The notes: generated by a model not told the origin, from the sequence alone. 64,000 nt of DNA from Agromyces sp. H66 (GCF_004959775.1 NZ_SJZG01000003.1:1-64000); one strand, 5' to 3'; positions 52,029 to 60,717 are shown, counted from the first letter of the stretch. Translations and numbers: made by a program.

Positions 52029-52874
52029 GTGAGCACGGCCGCGTCGACCGTGGCGGCGTCGCGCAATCCCTACGCGGAGCAGGCGCCCGTGCACCCCGCG
52101 CGGTTCCTGCATCGGCTCAATCCGCTCGGGAAGCTCGCCGCACCGCTGCCCGCGATGATCCTCATCGTCTTCACGCGCGACCTCGCCACGCCGCTCGCGT
52201 TCGCCGTGCTCGCGCTCGTGCTGCTCTTCGTGGGCGCACGGCTTCCGGCGCCGACCGTCGCGGCGCTCGTCGTCGGCACGCCCGTGGGCGTGGCGATCCT
52301 CGGCGTGACCTTCGGCGTCTGGGTCGACGCATCGCGTCTCGACGGCGCGTCGGCTGCGGCATCCGTCGTGCTCATCGAGGTCGGCGACTGGCGCTTCACG
52401 CTCGCCGCCTACCTCGTCGGCCTGACGACGGCGCTGCGGGTGGCGGCGATCGTGCTGCTCTCGCTCATCGCCGGGCTCACGACGACCGGACCCGAGCTCG
52501 TGCGCGCGCTCGTGCAGAACCTGCGCGTGCCGTATCGGCTCGGATACACGGCGCTCGCCGCCCTCCGATTCGTGCCGCGGTTCCGACACGAGCTCGACGT
52601 GATCCGCGCCGCGCACCGGGTGCGCGGCATCGACACCGGACGAGGGCCGGTGGCCGCGGTGCGCCGCTCGATCTCGTACGCCGTCCCGCTCCTCGCGAGC
52701 GCGATCCGGCACGCCGAGCGCGTCGCGCTCGCCATGGAGGCACGCGCGTTCGGCGCCCACGACACGCGCACCGAACGCATCGCGAGCCGGTGGCGCCCGC
52801 GCGACTCGGCGTTCGTGGCGCTGTTCTGGCTCGTCACGGCGGCCATCGTGTGGTGGGGCCTGCTCGTCGTCTGA
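52029..52874 (+). CDS. ECF transporter T component (EcfT)
   Basis: About 281 residues from GTG 52029, chosen for GAGGAG 6 bases upstream; ATG 52008 would add 7 residues. Five to six membrane segments, a start ...HRLNPLGKLAAPLPAMILIV typical of EcfT, and the coupling helices with the Arg motifs RAAHRVRGID and MEARAFGA that contact the two ATPases. It forms a complex with the ATPase encoded just upstream and a substrate-binding S protein from elsewhere. Gap to the ATPase is 24 bases. Confidence 0.9.
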   Translation: MSTAASTVAASRNPYAEQAPVHPARFLHRLNPLGKLAAPLPAMILIVFTRDLATPLAFAVLALVLLFVGARLPAPTVAALVVGTPVGVAILGVTFGVWVDASRLDGASAAASVVLIEVGDWRFTLAAYLVGLTTALRVAAIVLLSLIAGLTTTGPELVRALVQNLRVPYRLGYTALAALRFVPRFRHELDVIRAAHRVRGIDTGRGPVAAVRRSISYAVPLLASAIRHAERVALAMEARAFGAHDTRTERIASRWRPRDSAFVALFWLVTAAIVWWGLLVV

Positions 52875-52895
52875 CCCGCCGGGCCGTGCGGCCGG

Positions 52896-53855
52896 CTACC
52901 CGATCGGCGCGGTGTCCTCGATCTCGACGAGGAAGACGAGCGTCTGCCCGCCGAGCGGGTTCTGCTCGCTCTGATCCGTGCCGTACGCGTACTGCGGCGG
53001 AATGGTCACGATGAGCTTCGTGCCGACCTTCTGGCCGACGAGCGCCGCGCCGAAGCCCTGGATCACCTGGTCGGTGGCGAACTGGACGGGCTCGCCGCCG
53101 TAGCTCTCGTCGAACACCTCGCCGGTGTCCCAGCTCGTCCCCTGGTAGTGCAGCGTGACGTTGTCGCCGGCCTGCACCTCGTCGCCGTCGCCCTCCTCGA
53201 GCACCTTCAGCTGGAACTCGGCCGGCGGCGCCGTGTCGGGAAGGGTGACGGTGGGCGCCTCGCCGTCGGCGCCGAACTCCACCTCGGGCACGTTCTCGGT
53301 CCACTCGGCGGGCTTCAGCGCCTCCTGCACCTCGACGACGTCGACCACGATGACGACGGTCTCGCCGGGAGCCACGCCGATCGTCTCGTTGCCGGTCTCC
53401 CCGTAGAGCGTCGCGGCGGGGGCGACGGTGACGGTGCGCGAACCGGTCGGCACGCAGTCGATGCCGGCCAGGAACGCCTCGAACACCGTGCTGTCGCCGA
53501 CCGTGATGGTGGCCGGCTGCGAGAAGATCTGCTCGCCGCTCGCGCCCGAGAAGGCGCTGACGATGGCGTTGACGGGGTCGCCGGCGACCGTCTCGTCGCC
53601 GTCGCCCTCGATGACGATCGTGCGCTCGAGGTCGTCGGCCTCGAGCGGGGTCGTGAAGGTGGCGGTCGGGACGTCGCTGAACTCGCCCTCGACCGTCACG
53701 CCGTCGCTCAGCGACCCGGGGGACAGGTCCATGCAGTCCGCCGCGGCGGTCGTCTCGGGGGCGTCCGGCTCGGATCCGCCGGCGCATCCGGCGAGCACGA
53801 GGGCGGTGGCGGCGGCGAGTGCGACGGGCGCGGCACGGCGCAGGGCACGATTCAT
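52896..53855 (-). CDS. Lipoprotein FKBP-type peptidyl-prolyl isomerase
   Basis: 319 residues. Signal peptide with lipobox LAGC near residue 22. The C-terminal ~115 residues are a full FKBP domain: GDEVQAGDNVTLHYQGTSWDTGEVFDESY, VIQGFGAALVGQKVGTKLIVTIPPQYAYG and LVFLVEIEDT. Residues ~40-175 look like a second, diverged FKBP domain (PVNAIVSAFSGASGEQI, VAPAATLYGE) lacking several active-site residues. It probably helps proteins fold outside the cell membrane. No good ribosome binding site is seen at the ATG. Confidence 0.9.
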   Translation of the reverse strand: MNRALRRAAPVALAAATALVLAGCAGGSEPDAPETTAAADCMDLSPGSLSDGVTVEGEFSDVPTATFTTPLEADDLERTIVIEGDGDETVAGDPVNAIVSAFSGASGEQIFSQPATITVGDSTVFEAFLAGIDCVPTGSRTVTVAPAATLYGETGNETIGVAPGETVVIVVDVVEVQEALKPAEWTENVPEVEFGADGEAPTVTLPDTAPPAEFQLKVLEEGDGDEVQAGDNVTLHYQGTSWDTGEVFDESYGGEPVQFATDQVIQGFGAALVGQKVGTKLIVTIPPQYAYGTDQSEQNPLGGQTLVFLVEIEDTAPIG

Positions 53856-53962
53856 GAGGGGAGGTCTCGTTTCGATCGGAACGGCGGGACTCCAGTCTGC
53901 CCGCTCCGGCTCTCGATTGCCTGAGACTTCGCGTTTCGCCAGATCAGGGCGAGAATGGGCAG

Positions 53963-54784
53963 ATGGGGGACACGACGACGGTACCCGATTTCGCAGCGGA
54001 GTTCGGCCGGGGGGCCGCTTCGTTCGCGGAGTTGGACGAGGTGCTCTGGAATCCGATCTCGACCGCTGCGGTCGCGCGTTCGCGCCCGCAGTTCGATGAA
54101 CGCGTGCTCGACGCCTGCTGCGGCGACGGGGCATCCGCGCTGCCGACCGCGGAGCTCGTCGGGGTCGGCGGTCTCGTCGACGCCGTCGACATCGCCGAAC
54201 CGCTCACCGCCCTCGTGCGCGAGCGCGCGGGCGAGCGGATGCCGCAGCTGCACCCCCAGGTCGCCGACGTCACGACGTGGGAGCCGACCGGCTACGACCT
54301 CGTGCAGTGCGTACTGGGGATCTTCTTCTTCCCCGATGTCGCGGCCGGAACCCGGCACCTCATCGAACGTGCCCGGCCGGGTGGCCGCGTCGCCATCACG
54401 GTGTGGGCCCGCGGCGCGCTCGAGCCCCTGCCCGAACTGCTCGTGCGGGCGCTGCCCGAGGGGGCGGCATCCGATCTCGACCTCGAGGAGCTGACGACGC
54501 CGACGGTGGAACACGCCGAGACCCCGGGCAGCCTGGCGCACCGGCTCGGCGAGCTCGGACTCGTCGACGTGCGTGCCGAGCAGGTGCAGCGGCACCTCGA
54601 CCTCACGCCCGAGGTCGCCTGGCTGCTCGTGCGCGGCACGGGGCTGCGCGCGATCGTGTCGGGGCTCGACGACGCGGAGCTCGAGGGCGTGCGGGAGCGC
54701 TTCCTCGCCGCACTCGAGGAGGGCGGCGTGCGAACGGCCGACATCTCGACGCTCATCGCGGTGGGGCATCGGCCGCAGGAGTGA
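53963..54784 (+). CDS. Class I SAM-dependent methyltransferase
   Basis: 273 residues. Motif I VLDACCGDGASALPTAE lies near residues 50-66, then VDAVDIAEPLT, VQCVLGIFFFPDVAAGTRHLIERARPGGRVAITVW (post-motif region) as in the UbiE/Methyltransf_11 group. Methyl acceptor unknown. A GAGAAT box ends 6 bases before the ATG, a possible weak leaderless promoter. It converges on the sulfurtransferase gene with a REP-like repeat in between. Confidence 0.88.
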   Translation: MGDTTTVPDFAAEFGRGAASFAELDEVLWNPISTAAVARSRPQFDERVLDACCGDGASALPTAELVGVGGLVDAVDIAEPLTALVRERAGERMPQLHPQVADVTTWEPTGYDLVQCVLGIFFFPDVAAGTRHLIERARPGGRVAITVWARGALEPLPELLVRALPEGAASDLDLEELTTPTVEHAETPGSLAHRLGELGLVDVRAEQVQRHLDLTPEVAWLLVRGTGLRAIVSGLDDAELEGVRERFLAALEEGGVRTADISTLIAVGHRPQE

Positions 54785-54788
54785 GGGG

Positions 54789-54829
54789 GCGGGTTTCGAG
54801 ACGCTCGCTGCGCTCGCTCCTCAACCCGC
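54789..54829. repeat. REP-like palindromic intergenic repeat
   Basis: An inverted element with outer arms GCGGGTT (54789-54795) and AACCCGC (54823-54829) and an inner ACGCTCGCTGCGCTCGCTCC core. I recognise this as the kind of repeat dispersed in Microbacteriaceae genomes between convergent genes. Here it lies between the methyltransferase and rhodanese genes, overlaps the rhodanese 3' end and supplies its stop codon. It probably acts as a bidirectional terminator. Single copy in this window. Confidence 0.7.
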
Positions 54830-55684
54830 GGTGGGATCGGGGCCGGTCGCCACGGGGCGGCCGGGCTGGTTCGACCACTGGCTCCACGAGCCCGGGTAGA
54901 GCGCCGCGTCGATGCCGGCGAGGGCGAGTGCCGCGACCTCGTGCGCGGCGGTGACACCCGACCCGCAATACGCCGCGACGGGCGTGCCGGGCACGGCGCC
55001 GTGCGCCGCGAACCGCGCGCGCAGCGCCTCGGCGGGCAGGAACCGCCCCGCCGCGTCGAGGTTCCCGGCGCTCGGCGCGGAGCGCGCACCCGGGATGTGC
55101 CCGGCCCTCGGGTCGACGGGCTCGACCTCGCCCCGATAGCGCTCGGCCGCCCGCGCGTCGAGCAGCACGCCGTGGTCGGGGAAGGCGGCGGCACCGTCGG
55201 CGTCGATCACGGGCATCGTCCCGTAGTGCGCGGTCGCCGTGCCGGGCTCGGGCTCGGCGTCGCCGGTCTCGAGCGGATGCCCCGCGCCGGTCCATGCGGC
55301 GAGCGCGCCGTCGAGCAGGCGCACGTCCTCGACGCCCGCGTGTCGCAGCAGCCACCACGCCCGGGCCGACGACTGGTTGCCGGCGTCGTCGGTCACGACC
55401 ACGGTGTCGCCGTCGTGGATGCCCCATGAGCGCATGGCTCGGGTGAAGGCCGCCTCCGACGGGAGCGGATGCCGCCCGAGGCCGTCGACCGCGTGATCGG
55501 CGAGCTGCCGGTCGAGGTCGACGAACACGGCTCCGGGGATGTGTCCGGCGCGGAATGCGGGGGCGCCGTCGGGGTCCGCGAGCGTCCAGCGCACATCGAG
55601 CACGACGGTGCGCGTTCCGGCCCGCCCGAGGCGCTCGTCGTCGAGTCGGCGGGCGAGTTCGTCGGCGGAGATGAGAAGTGGCAT
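54821..55684 (-). CDS. Two-domain rhodanese sulfurtransferase
   Basis: 287 residues from ATG 55684. N-terminal inactive rhodanese domain (VVLDVRWTLADPDGAPAFRAGHIPGAVFVDLD), and C-terminal active domain with LLDARAAERYRGEVEPVDPRAGHIPGARSAP and the persulfide Cys240 in AYCGSGVTAAH. CGSGVT is typical of 3-mercaptopyruvate/thiosulfate sulfurtransferases, which move sulfur to cyanide or thiols in the cytosol. The final codons lie in the REP-like repeat, so the C-terminus may be recent. Divergent from the amino acid ABC operon. Confidence 0.92.
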   Translation of the reverse strand: MPLLISADELARRLDDERLGRAGTRTVVLDVRWTLADPDGAPAFRAGHIPGAVFVDLDRQLADHAVDGLGRHPLPSEAAFTRAMRSWGIHDGDTVVVTDDAGNQSSARAWWLLRHAGVEDVRLLDGALAAWTGAGHPLETGDAEPEPGTATAHYGTMPVIDADGAAAFPDHGVLLDARAAERYRGEVEPVDPRAGHIPGARSAPSAGNLDAAGRFLPAEALRARFAAHGAVPGTPVAAYCGSGVTAAHEVAALALAGIDAALYPGSWSQWSNQPGRPVATGPDPTAG

Positions 55685-55792
55685 GATTCCATCCTCTCGC
55701 GCACGGTCTGCGCCAAGATCGTGTGTATCAGTTGCATCACGACGACTTGCAACGCCCGAATACGCAACGTATCGTCGTATCAACCGAAATAG

Positions 55793-55810
55793 TGACCGAA
55801 TGGTCGGTCA
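55793..55810. promoter_or_regulatory. TetR-type palindrome upstream of the liv operon
   Basis: TGACCGAATGGTCGGTCA, a perfect 7-base inverted repeat with a 4-base centre, 60 bases before livJ. The ACCGA...TCGGT core resembles operators of several TetR regulators. No regulator gene is adjacent. A second inverted repeat, GTTGCA / TGCAAC, lies at 55731-55753. Confidence 0.6.
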
Positions 55811-55870
55811 TGAACTCGGGCCCTACTCAGCGACGAGAACCCGATCTCGGGCTCAAAGGAGAGTTCACCC

Positions 55871-57064
55871 ATGCACCGTGCGCAGCGCCGCCTGCTCATT
55901 CCCGCCGCGGTCGCGGCATCCATCGCCCTCGCCTTCACCGGTTGCTCGACGTCGAACTTCGGCGGCGGCGACGGCGGCGACGGCGCCTCGGAAGAGGGCC
56001 CCATCAAGATCGGCGCCGTGCTCGACATCACGGGCGTCGGCGCCAACCTCGGCGTTCCCGAGCAGAACACGCTCAACATGCTCTCCGAGCAGCTCAACGA
56101 AGACGGCGGCATCAACGGCCGCGAGGTCGAGCTCATCATCAAGGACAACCAGTCCACCGAGGACGGCGCCGCCAAGGCGACGACCGAACTCATCGAGAAC
56201 GAGCAGGTCGACCTGATCATCGGCGCGTCGCGCACCGGCCCCTCGCTGGCCATGCGTCCGCTCGTCGAGGCCGCCCAGCTGCCGACCATCTCGATCGCGG
56301 CCAACGCGGCGATCGTCGACGGTTCCGAGTGGGTCTTCAAGACCGCGCAGAACGACGTCGTCGTGCTCGAGCGCATCCTCGACGACGCCGAGTCGAAGGG
56401 CTACACGAAGGTCGCCCTCGCCCGCGACGCCACCGGATTCGGTGAGGGCATCGCCGAGATCATCACCGAGCTCGGCGCCGAGCGGGGCATCACGCTCACC
56501 GCCACCGAGGCGTTCGAGCCGAGCGCGACCGACTTCACGGCCCAGATGACGAACCTGCGTGCAGCCGACGCCGACTTCGTCATCATCTGGGGCATCACCC
56601 CGTCGGCCGGCCTCGCGCAGGCCGCCTACGTGCAGATCGGCGTCGGCAAGCCCGTCTACCAGTCGCACGGCGTGGCGAACGCCGCGTTCTTCGAGGCCGC
56701 CGGCGATGCCGCCGAGGGCGTCATCGCGCCGATGGGCCGCCTGCTCGTGGCCGACCAGCTCCCCGCCGACGACCCGCAGAAGGAGGTCATCGACCAGTTC
56801 ATCGCGGACTACACCGAGGCCTTCGGCAGCGCCCCGTCGAGCTTCGCGGGCCACGCGTACGACGCCTGGAAGATCGGCGTCGCGGCGATCGAAGAGGCCG
56901 GAACCGACCCCGAGGACCTGCGCGACGCGATCGAGGCGACGAGCGACTTCGTGGGCATCTCGGGCATCTTCACGATGACCCCCGAGAACCACTCGGGCCT
57001 CACCGCCGATGCGCTCATCCTGGCGATCGCCGAGGGCGGCCGCTGGAACCTCTACTCAGAGTGA
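55871..57064 (+). CDS. livJ: Branched-chain amino acid ABC transporter substrate-binding lipoprotein
   Basis: 397 residues with AAGGAG upstream. Signal peptide with lipobox FTGC near residue 26; the mature part is a periplasmic-binding-protein type I fold: IKIGAVLDITGVGANLGVPEQNTLNMLSEQLNEDGGINGREVELIIKDNQS, then DLIIGASRTGPSLAMRPLVE. It captures branched-chain amino acids or a related small amide outside the membrane. Specificity cannot be told from the sequence. First gene of a five-function operon (livJ, livH, fused livMG, livF). Confidence 0.93.
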   Translation: MHRAQRRLLIPAAVAASIALAFTGCSTSNFGGGDGGDGASEEGPIKIGAVLDITGVGANLGVPEQNTLNMLSEQLNEDGGINGREVELIIKDNQSTEDGAAKATTELIENEQVDLIIGASRTGPSLAMRPLVEAAQLPTISIAANAAIVDGSEWVFKTAQNDVVVLERILDDAESKGYTKVALARDATGFGEGIAEIITELGAERGITLTATEAFEPSATDFTAQMTNLRAADADFVIIWGITPSAGLAQAAYVQIGVGKPVYQSHGVANAAFFEAAGDAAEGVIAPMGRLLVADQLPADDPQKEVIDQFIADYTEAFGSAPSSFAGHAYDAWKIGVAAIEEAGTDPEDLRDAIEATSDFVGISGIFTMTPENHSGLTADALILAIAEGGRWNLYSE

Positions 57065-57074
57065 GCAGCATCCG

Positions 57075-57944
57075 TTGACTGATTTCCTCCAGCTGACGGC
57101 GGCAGGGTTGTCACAGGGTTCTGTGTACGCCCTGCTCGCCGTCGGCCTCATCGCCACCTACACGGTGCGGCACGTCGTGAACATCGCCCAGGGCGATTAC
57201 GCGATGCTGGCCGGCCTGGGGAGCATCTCGCTCGTCAGCGCCGGCCTGCCGCTGCCGGTCGCCATCCTCATCGCCCTGATCTCGGTCACGCTCGCGTCGG
57301 TGCTCATCGAGCGCCTCGTCATCGCGCGCGTGAAGAACCTCACCACGCTCGTCTCGATCATCCTCACGCTCGGCGTCTCGACGCTGCTGCAGGCGATCAT
57401 GCTGCTGGTGTGGGGCGCCGAGGGCCGGCGCCTGCCCGCCTTCCCCGGCGAGGACCTGCTCATCGGGGGCGTCAGCATCCGCTCGCAGGAGCTCTGGATG
57501 CTCGGCGCGCTCGTGGTCGTCGGCGGCGGCGTCCTGCTGTTCTACGAGAAGACCCGCTGGGGCAAGGCGCTTCGCGCGTCGGCCGAGCAGCCGGTCGCGG
57601 CGCGCATCGTGGGGATCTCGCCGGCCGTGGCATCCGTCATCGCGTTTGCCATCGCCGGTTTCGTGGGCGCGGTCGCCGGCGTCGTCTCCTCGCCGATCTA
57701 CCTCTCCATCTGGTCGGGCGGGCTGCTGCTCGGCCTCAAGGGGTTCGTGGCTGCCGTGCTCGGCGGACTCGTCTCGTTCCGAGCCGCGATCGTGGGCGCC
57801 CTGCTGCTCGGCGTGCTCGAGTCGTACGTCGCGGGGTACGTGGCCTCCGGCTGGAAGGACGCGGTCGCGTTCTTCATCCTCATCATCGTGCTCATCATCC
57901 GACCGGCGGGCCTCGTGCTGCGCCCGAACGCGGTAAGGGTCTGA
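57075..57944 (+). CDS. livH: Branched-chain amino acid ABC transporter permease LivH
   Basis: 289 residues from TTG 57075; TTG is chosen because the LivH family starts just before LQLTAAGLSQGSVYALLAVG and no ATG or GTG fits. Eight membrane segments, with the motifs GDYAMLAGLGS and GFVGAVAGVVSSP, ending at FILIIVLIIRPAGL. It forms the membrane channel with the LivM half of the next gene. Ten bases separate it from livJ, and one base from the next gene's GTG. Confidence 0.92.
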   Translation: MTDFLQLTAAGLSQGSVYALLAVGLIATYTVRHVVNIAQGDYAMLAGLGSISLVSAGLPLPVAILIALISVTLASVLIERLVIARVKNLTTLVSIILTLGVSTLLQAIMLLVWGAEGRRLPAFPGEDLLIGGVSIRSQELWMLGALVVVGGGVLLFYEKTRWGKALRASAEQPVAARIVGISPAVASVIAFAIAGFVGAVAGVVSSPIYLSIWSGGLLLGLKGFVAAVLGGLVSFRAAIVGALLLGVLESYVAGYVASGWKDAVAFFILIIVLIIRPAGLVLRPNAVRV

Positions 57945-57945
57945 C

Positions 57946-59949
57946 GTGACACTCCTCCAGAAATCGCCAGGGGCCGTCCGGTCGAAGACCGGGTTCTGGC
58001 CGAACAACCGCGCGACCATCATCGGCGTGTCGATCCTCACCCTCGTCGTGCTCGTCCTGCCGTTCACGGCGACCTCGACGATGATGAACATCGCCGTCTT
58101 CTCGATGATCTTCGCGCTGCCCGCGATCGGCCTGTCGCTGCTCATGGGCCTCGCCGGCCAGGTGTCGCTCGGGCAGGCCGCGTTCTTCGCGATCGGCGCC
58201 TATACGCACGCGATCCTGCTGCAGAAGTTCGAGATGCCCGGCATCGTCGCGGCCGTCGGCGGGGTCGTCGCGGCCATGCTCGCAGCGCTCCTCGTGGGCC
58301 TGCCGATGCTGCGCCTGCGCGGCCACTACCTCGCCCTCGCGACGCTCGGCCTCGGCTTCATCGTCATGATCGCGGTGCGCGAGTGGGAGTTCACGGGCCG
58401 CACGACGGGCATCTACGGGTTCGGACGACCCGAGGTCTTCGGCATCCCGATCAACAACAACGGACTGTTCTTCTGGTACGTCGCACCGTTCGTGATCATC
58501 GGCCTCGTGCTCGCGTTGAACCTCACCCGCTCGCGCGCCGGCCGGGCGCTGTCCTCGGTGAACGACTCCGAGCTCGCGGCGGAGTCGCTCGGCGTGAACA
58601 CCTACGCCCTGCGCGTCAAGGTGTTCACGCTCTCGGCCGGCTTCGCCGGCCTCGGCGGCGTGTTCTACGCCTACCAGGTGCAGATCGTCTCGCCGCAGAT
58701 GGCGGAGTTCCATGTGTCGGTCGAACTGCTGCTCATGGTCGTCATCGGCGGCCTCGGCTCGGTGTGGGGCGCCATCGCCGGTGCCTTCATCGTCGAGCTG
58801 CTCTCGGAGGGCCTGCGCGACCTGATCCCCGCGATCATCCCGGGCGCCACCGGCGAGGTGCAGCTCATCGGCTACGGTCTGGTCCTCATCCTCGTCATCC
58901 TGCTCCTCCCGGGCGGCCTCTACCAGGCGGTGCGCACGGTGTGGGCGGCGATCCGTCGACGTACGGCGGACCGGCGTGCGGTCGCGGCGGCACGTGTTCC
59001 CGACGGCACCGCCGACGGGGGCACGGGCGAGGCGCCCACCCGCGCATTCGGCGGCCTTCCCGGCGAGGAGCCGCCGGCACCGCAGTCCGCGGCGGTCGAC
59101 GAGGAGGGCGTGCCCAACGTGCCGGCCGTCTCGACGCCGCTCGCGGTGGGCGAGCCGATCCTCGAGGTACGCGGGCTCACGAAGCGCTACGGCGGCGTCG
59201 TCGCCGTCGACGACGTGAGCTTCACCGTTCCCGCCGGACGGATCATGGGCCTCATCGGTCCGAACGGCGCCGGCAAGACGACGTGCTTCAACATGATCAC
59301 CGGTGCGATCACGCCCACCTCGGGCACGGTCGCCTTCCTCGGCGAGGAGGTGCAGGGCCGCAAGCCGCATGTCGGCGCCGTGCGCGGACTCACCCGCACC
59401 TTCCAGAACCTGCAGGCGTTCACGTCGACCGACGTCGTCGGCAACGTCTACATGGGGCGGTACCGCAAGGGTCGCGCGGGCATCATCCGCGGCATGCTCG
59501 GGCTCCAGGGTCGAGAGCAGTACCGCAACGAGGAGATCGCCCGCGACATCCTCGACACCATGCGCCTCGGCGATGTCGCCGACCTCGCCGCCGGCGACCT
59601 GCCGTTCGGACGCCAGCGCATGATGGAGGTCTGCCGGGCACTCGCATCCGAGCCCGCGCTGCTGCTGCTCGATGAGCCGATGGCGGGCCTCTCGGGCAAG
59701 GAGCGCGATATGCTCGCGACCCTGCTCAGGGCGCTCCGCGACGCCGGCCTCACGATCGTGCTCGTCGAGCACGACGTCGCGCAGGTCATGGCGCTCGCCG
59801 ACACCGTGGCGGTGCTCGACGACGGCGTGCTCATCGCGCACGGGGATCCCGAGTCGGTGCGCAACGACCCCGCGGTCATCGTCGCCTACCTCGGCACCGA
59901 CGCCGAAGAGGCGAAGCACGAACTCGAGGAACTGGAGGAGCACGCATGA
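57946..59949 (+). CDS. Fused LivM permease-LivG ATPase
   Basis: 667 residues from GTG 57946. Residues ~20-345 are a LivM permease with ten membrane segments (GLAGQVSLGQAAFFAIGAYTHAIL; GGLGSVWGAIAGAFIVELL); ~345-400 is a Pro/Glu/Ala linker; ~402-667 is a LivG ATPase with Walker A GPNGAGKT (~439), FQNLQAF, and LLLLDEPMAGLS (the signature here reads LPFGRQRMME rather than LSGGQ). Permease and ATPase in one chain fix their ratio. The TGA overlaps the livF ATG. Confidence 0.93.
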   Translation: MTLLQKSPGAVRSKTGFWPNNRATIIGVSILTLVVLVLPFTATSTMMNIAVFSMIFALPAIGLSLLMGLAGQVSLGQAAFFAIGAYTHAILLQKFEMPGIVAAVGGVVAAMLAALLVGLPMLRLRGHYLALATLGLGFIVMIAVREWEFTGRTTGIYGFGRPEVFGIPINNNGLFFWYVAPFVIIGLVLALNLTRSRAGRALSSVNDSELAAESLGVNTYALRVKVFTLSAGFAGLGGVFYAYQVQIVSPQMAEFHVSVELLLMVVIGGLGSVWGAIAGAFIVELLSEGLRDLIPAIIPGATGEVQLIGYGLVLILVILLLPGGLYQAVRTVWAAIRRRTADRRAVAAARVPDGTADGGTGEAPTRAFGGLPGEEPPAPQSAAVDEEGVPNVPAVSTPLAVGEPILEVRGLTKRYGGVVAVDDVSFTVPAGRIMGLIGPNGAGKTTCFNMITGAITPTSGTVAFLGEEVQGRKPHVGAVRGLTRTFQNLQAFTSTDVVGNVYMGRYRKGRAGIIRGMLGLQGREQYRNEEIARDILDTMRLGDVADLAAGDLPFGRQRMMEVCRALASEPALLLLDEPMAGLSGKERDMLATLLRALRDAGLTIVLVEHDVAQVMALADTVAVLDDGVLIAHGDPESVRNDPAVIVAYLGTDAEEAKHELEELEEHA

Positions 59950-60650
59950 CCCTCGTCGTCAACTCGCTCGATGCGGGCTACGGCAAGCTCGCCATCCTCC
60001 ACGACGTGAGCCTCGAAGTGTCCGAGGGCGAGATCGTCACGGTCGTCGGCTCGAACGGTGCCGGCAAGACGACCCTGCTGCGCGCGCTCAACGGCATCAT
60101 CCGGCCGACGTCCGGCACCGTCACCCTCGACGGCACCGACATCACCGGTCGCCCGACGGAGAAGATGGCGGCACTCGGCATCACGCACGTGCCCGAGAAC
60201 CGGCTCTGCTTCCCGTCGCTCACCGTGCGCGACAACCTCATGCTGGGCGCGTGGAGCCGCGGCGGCAAGGGCGACCTCGACGCCGTCCTCGAGCTCTTCC
60301 CGCGGCTGCAGCCGCGGCTCGGGCAGGCGGCCGGCACACTCTCGGGCGGTGAGCAGCAGATGGTGGCCATCGGCCGGGGCCTCATGGCCTCGCCGAAGGC
60401 GATCATGCTCGACGAGCCGTCGATCGGGCTGGCACCGAAGGTCGTCGCCGAGATCATGAAGGTGCTCACGCAGCTGCGTGAGCGCGGACTCGCGGTGCTC
60501 CTCGTCGAGCAGAACGTGCGTGCCTCGTTCGGCATCGCCGACCGCGCGGTCGTCATGCAGCGCGGTCGCGTCGTGCTCGAGGGCACGCCCGGCGAACTCG
60601 TCGAGCTGCCCGAGGTGCGCAACGCCTATCTCGGGGGTGCGGCCGCCTAG
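59946..60650 (+). CDS. livF: Branched-chain amino acid ABC transporter ATPase LivF
   Basis: 234 residues. Walker A GSNGAGKT (~37-44), Q-loop VPENRLCFPSLTV, signature LSGGEQQMVAIGRGL, Walker B IMLDEPSIGLAPK, then VLLVEQNV, all standard for LivF. It pairs with the LivG half of the preceding fusion. ATGA overlap shows coupling. A 21-bp perfect terminator follows 12 bases after the stop. Confidence 0.95.
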   Translation: MTLVVNSLDAGYGKLAILHDVSLEVSEGEIVTVVGSNGAGKTTLLRALNGIIRPTSGTVTLDGTDITGRPTEKMAALGITHVPENRLCFPSLTVRDNLMLGAWSRGGKGDLDAVLELFPRLQPRLGQAAGTLSGGEQQMVAIGRGLMASPKAIMLDEPSIGLAPKVVAEIMKVLTQLRERGLAVLLVEQNVRASFGIADRAVVMQRGRVVLEGTPGELVELPEVRNAYLGGAAA

Positions 60651-60662
60651 GTCCCAGCCACC

Positions 60663-60717
60663 ACGAAGGCGACGGATGCCGCGGGAAAGTCCCGCTCGCG
60701 GCATCCGTCGCCTTCGT
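60663..60717. terminator. Terminator of the liv operon
   Basis: Perfect 21-bp stem (60663-60683 against 60697-60717) with a 13-base loop, starting 12 bases after livF. The inner part of the stem is CGGATGCCGCG / CGCGGCATCCG. Confidence 0.88.

Noticed and set aside
57061..57075. A GTG start at 57061 for livH
   Set aside because: It is in another frame and meets a stop codon after a few codons; the TTG at 57075 fits the family start.
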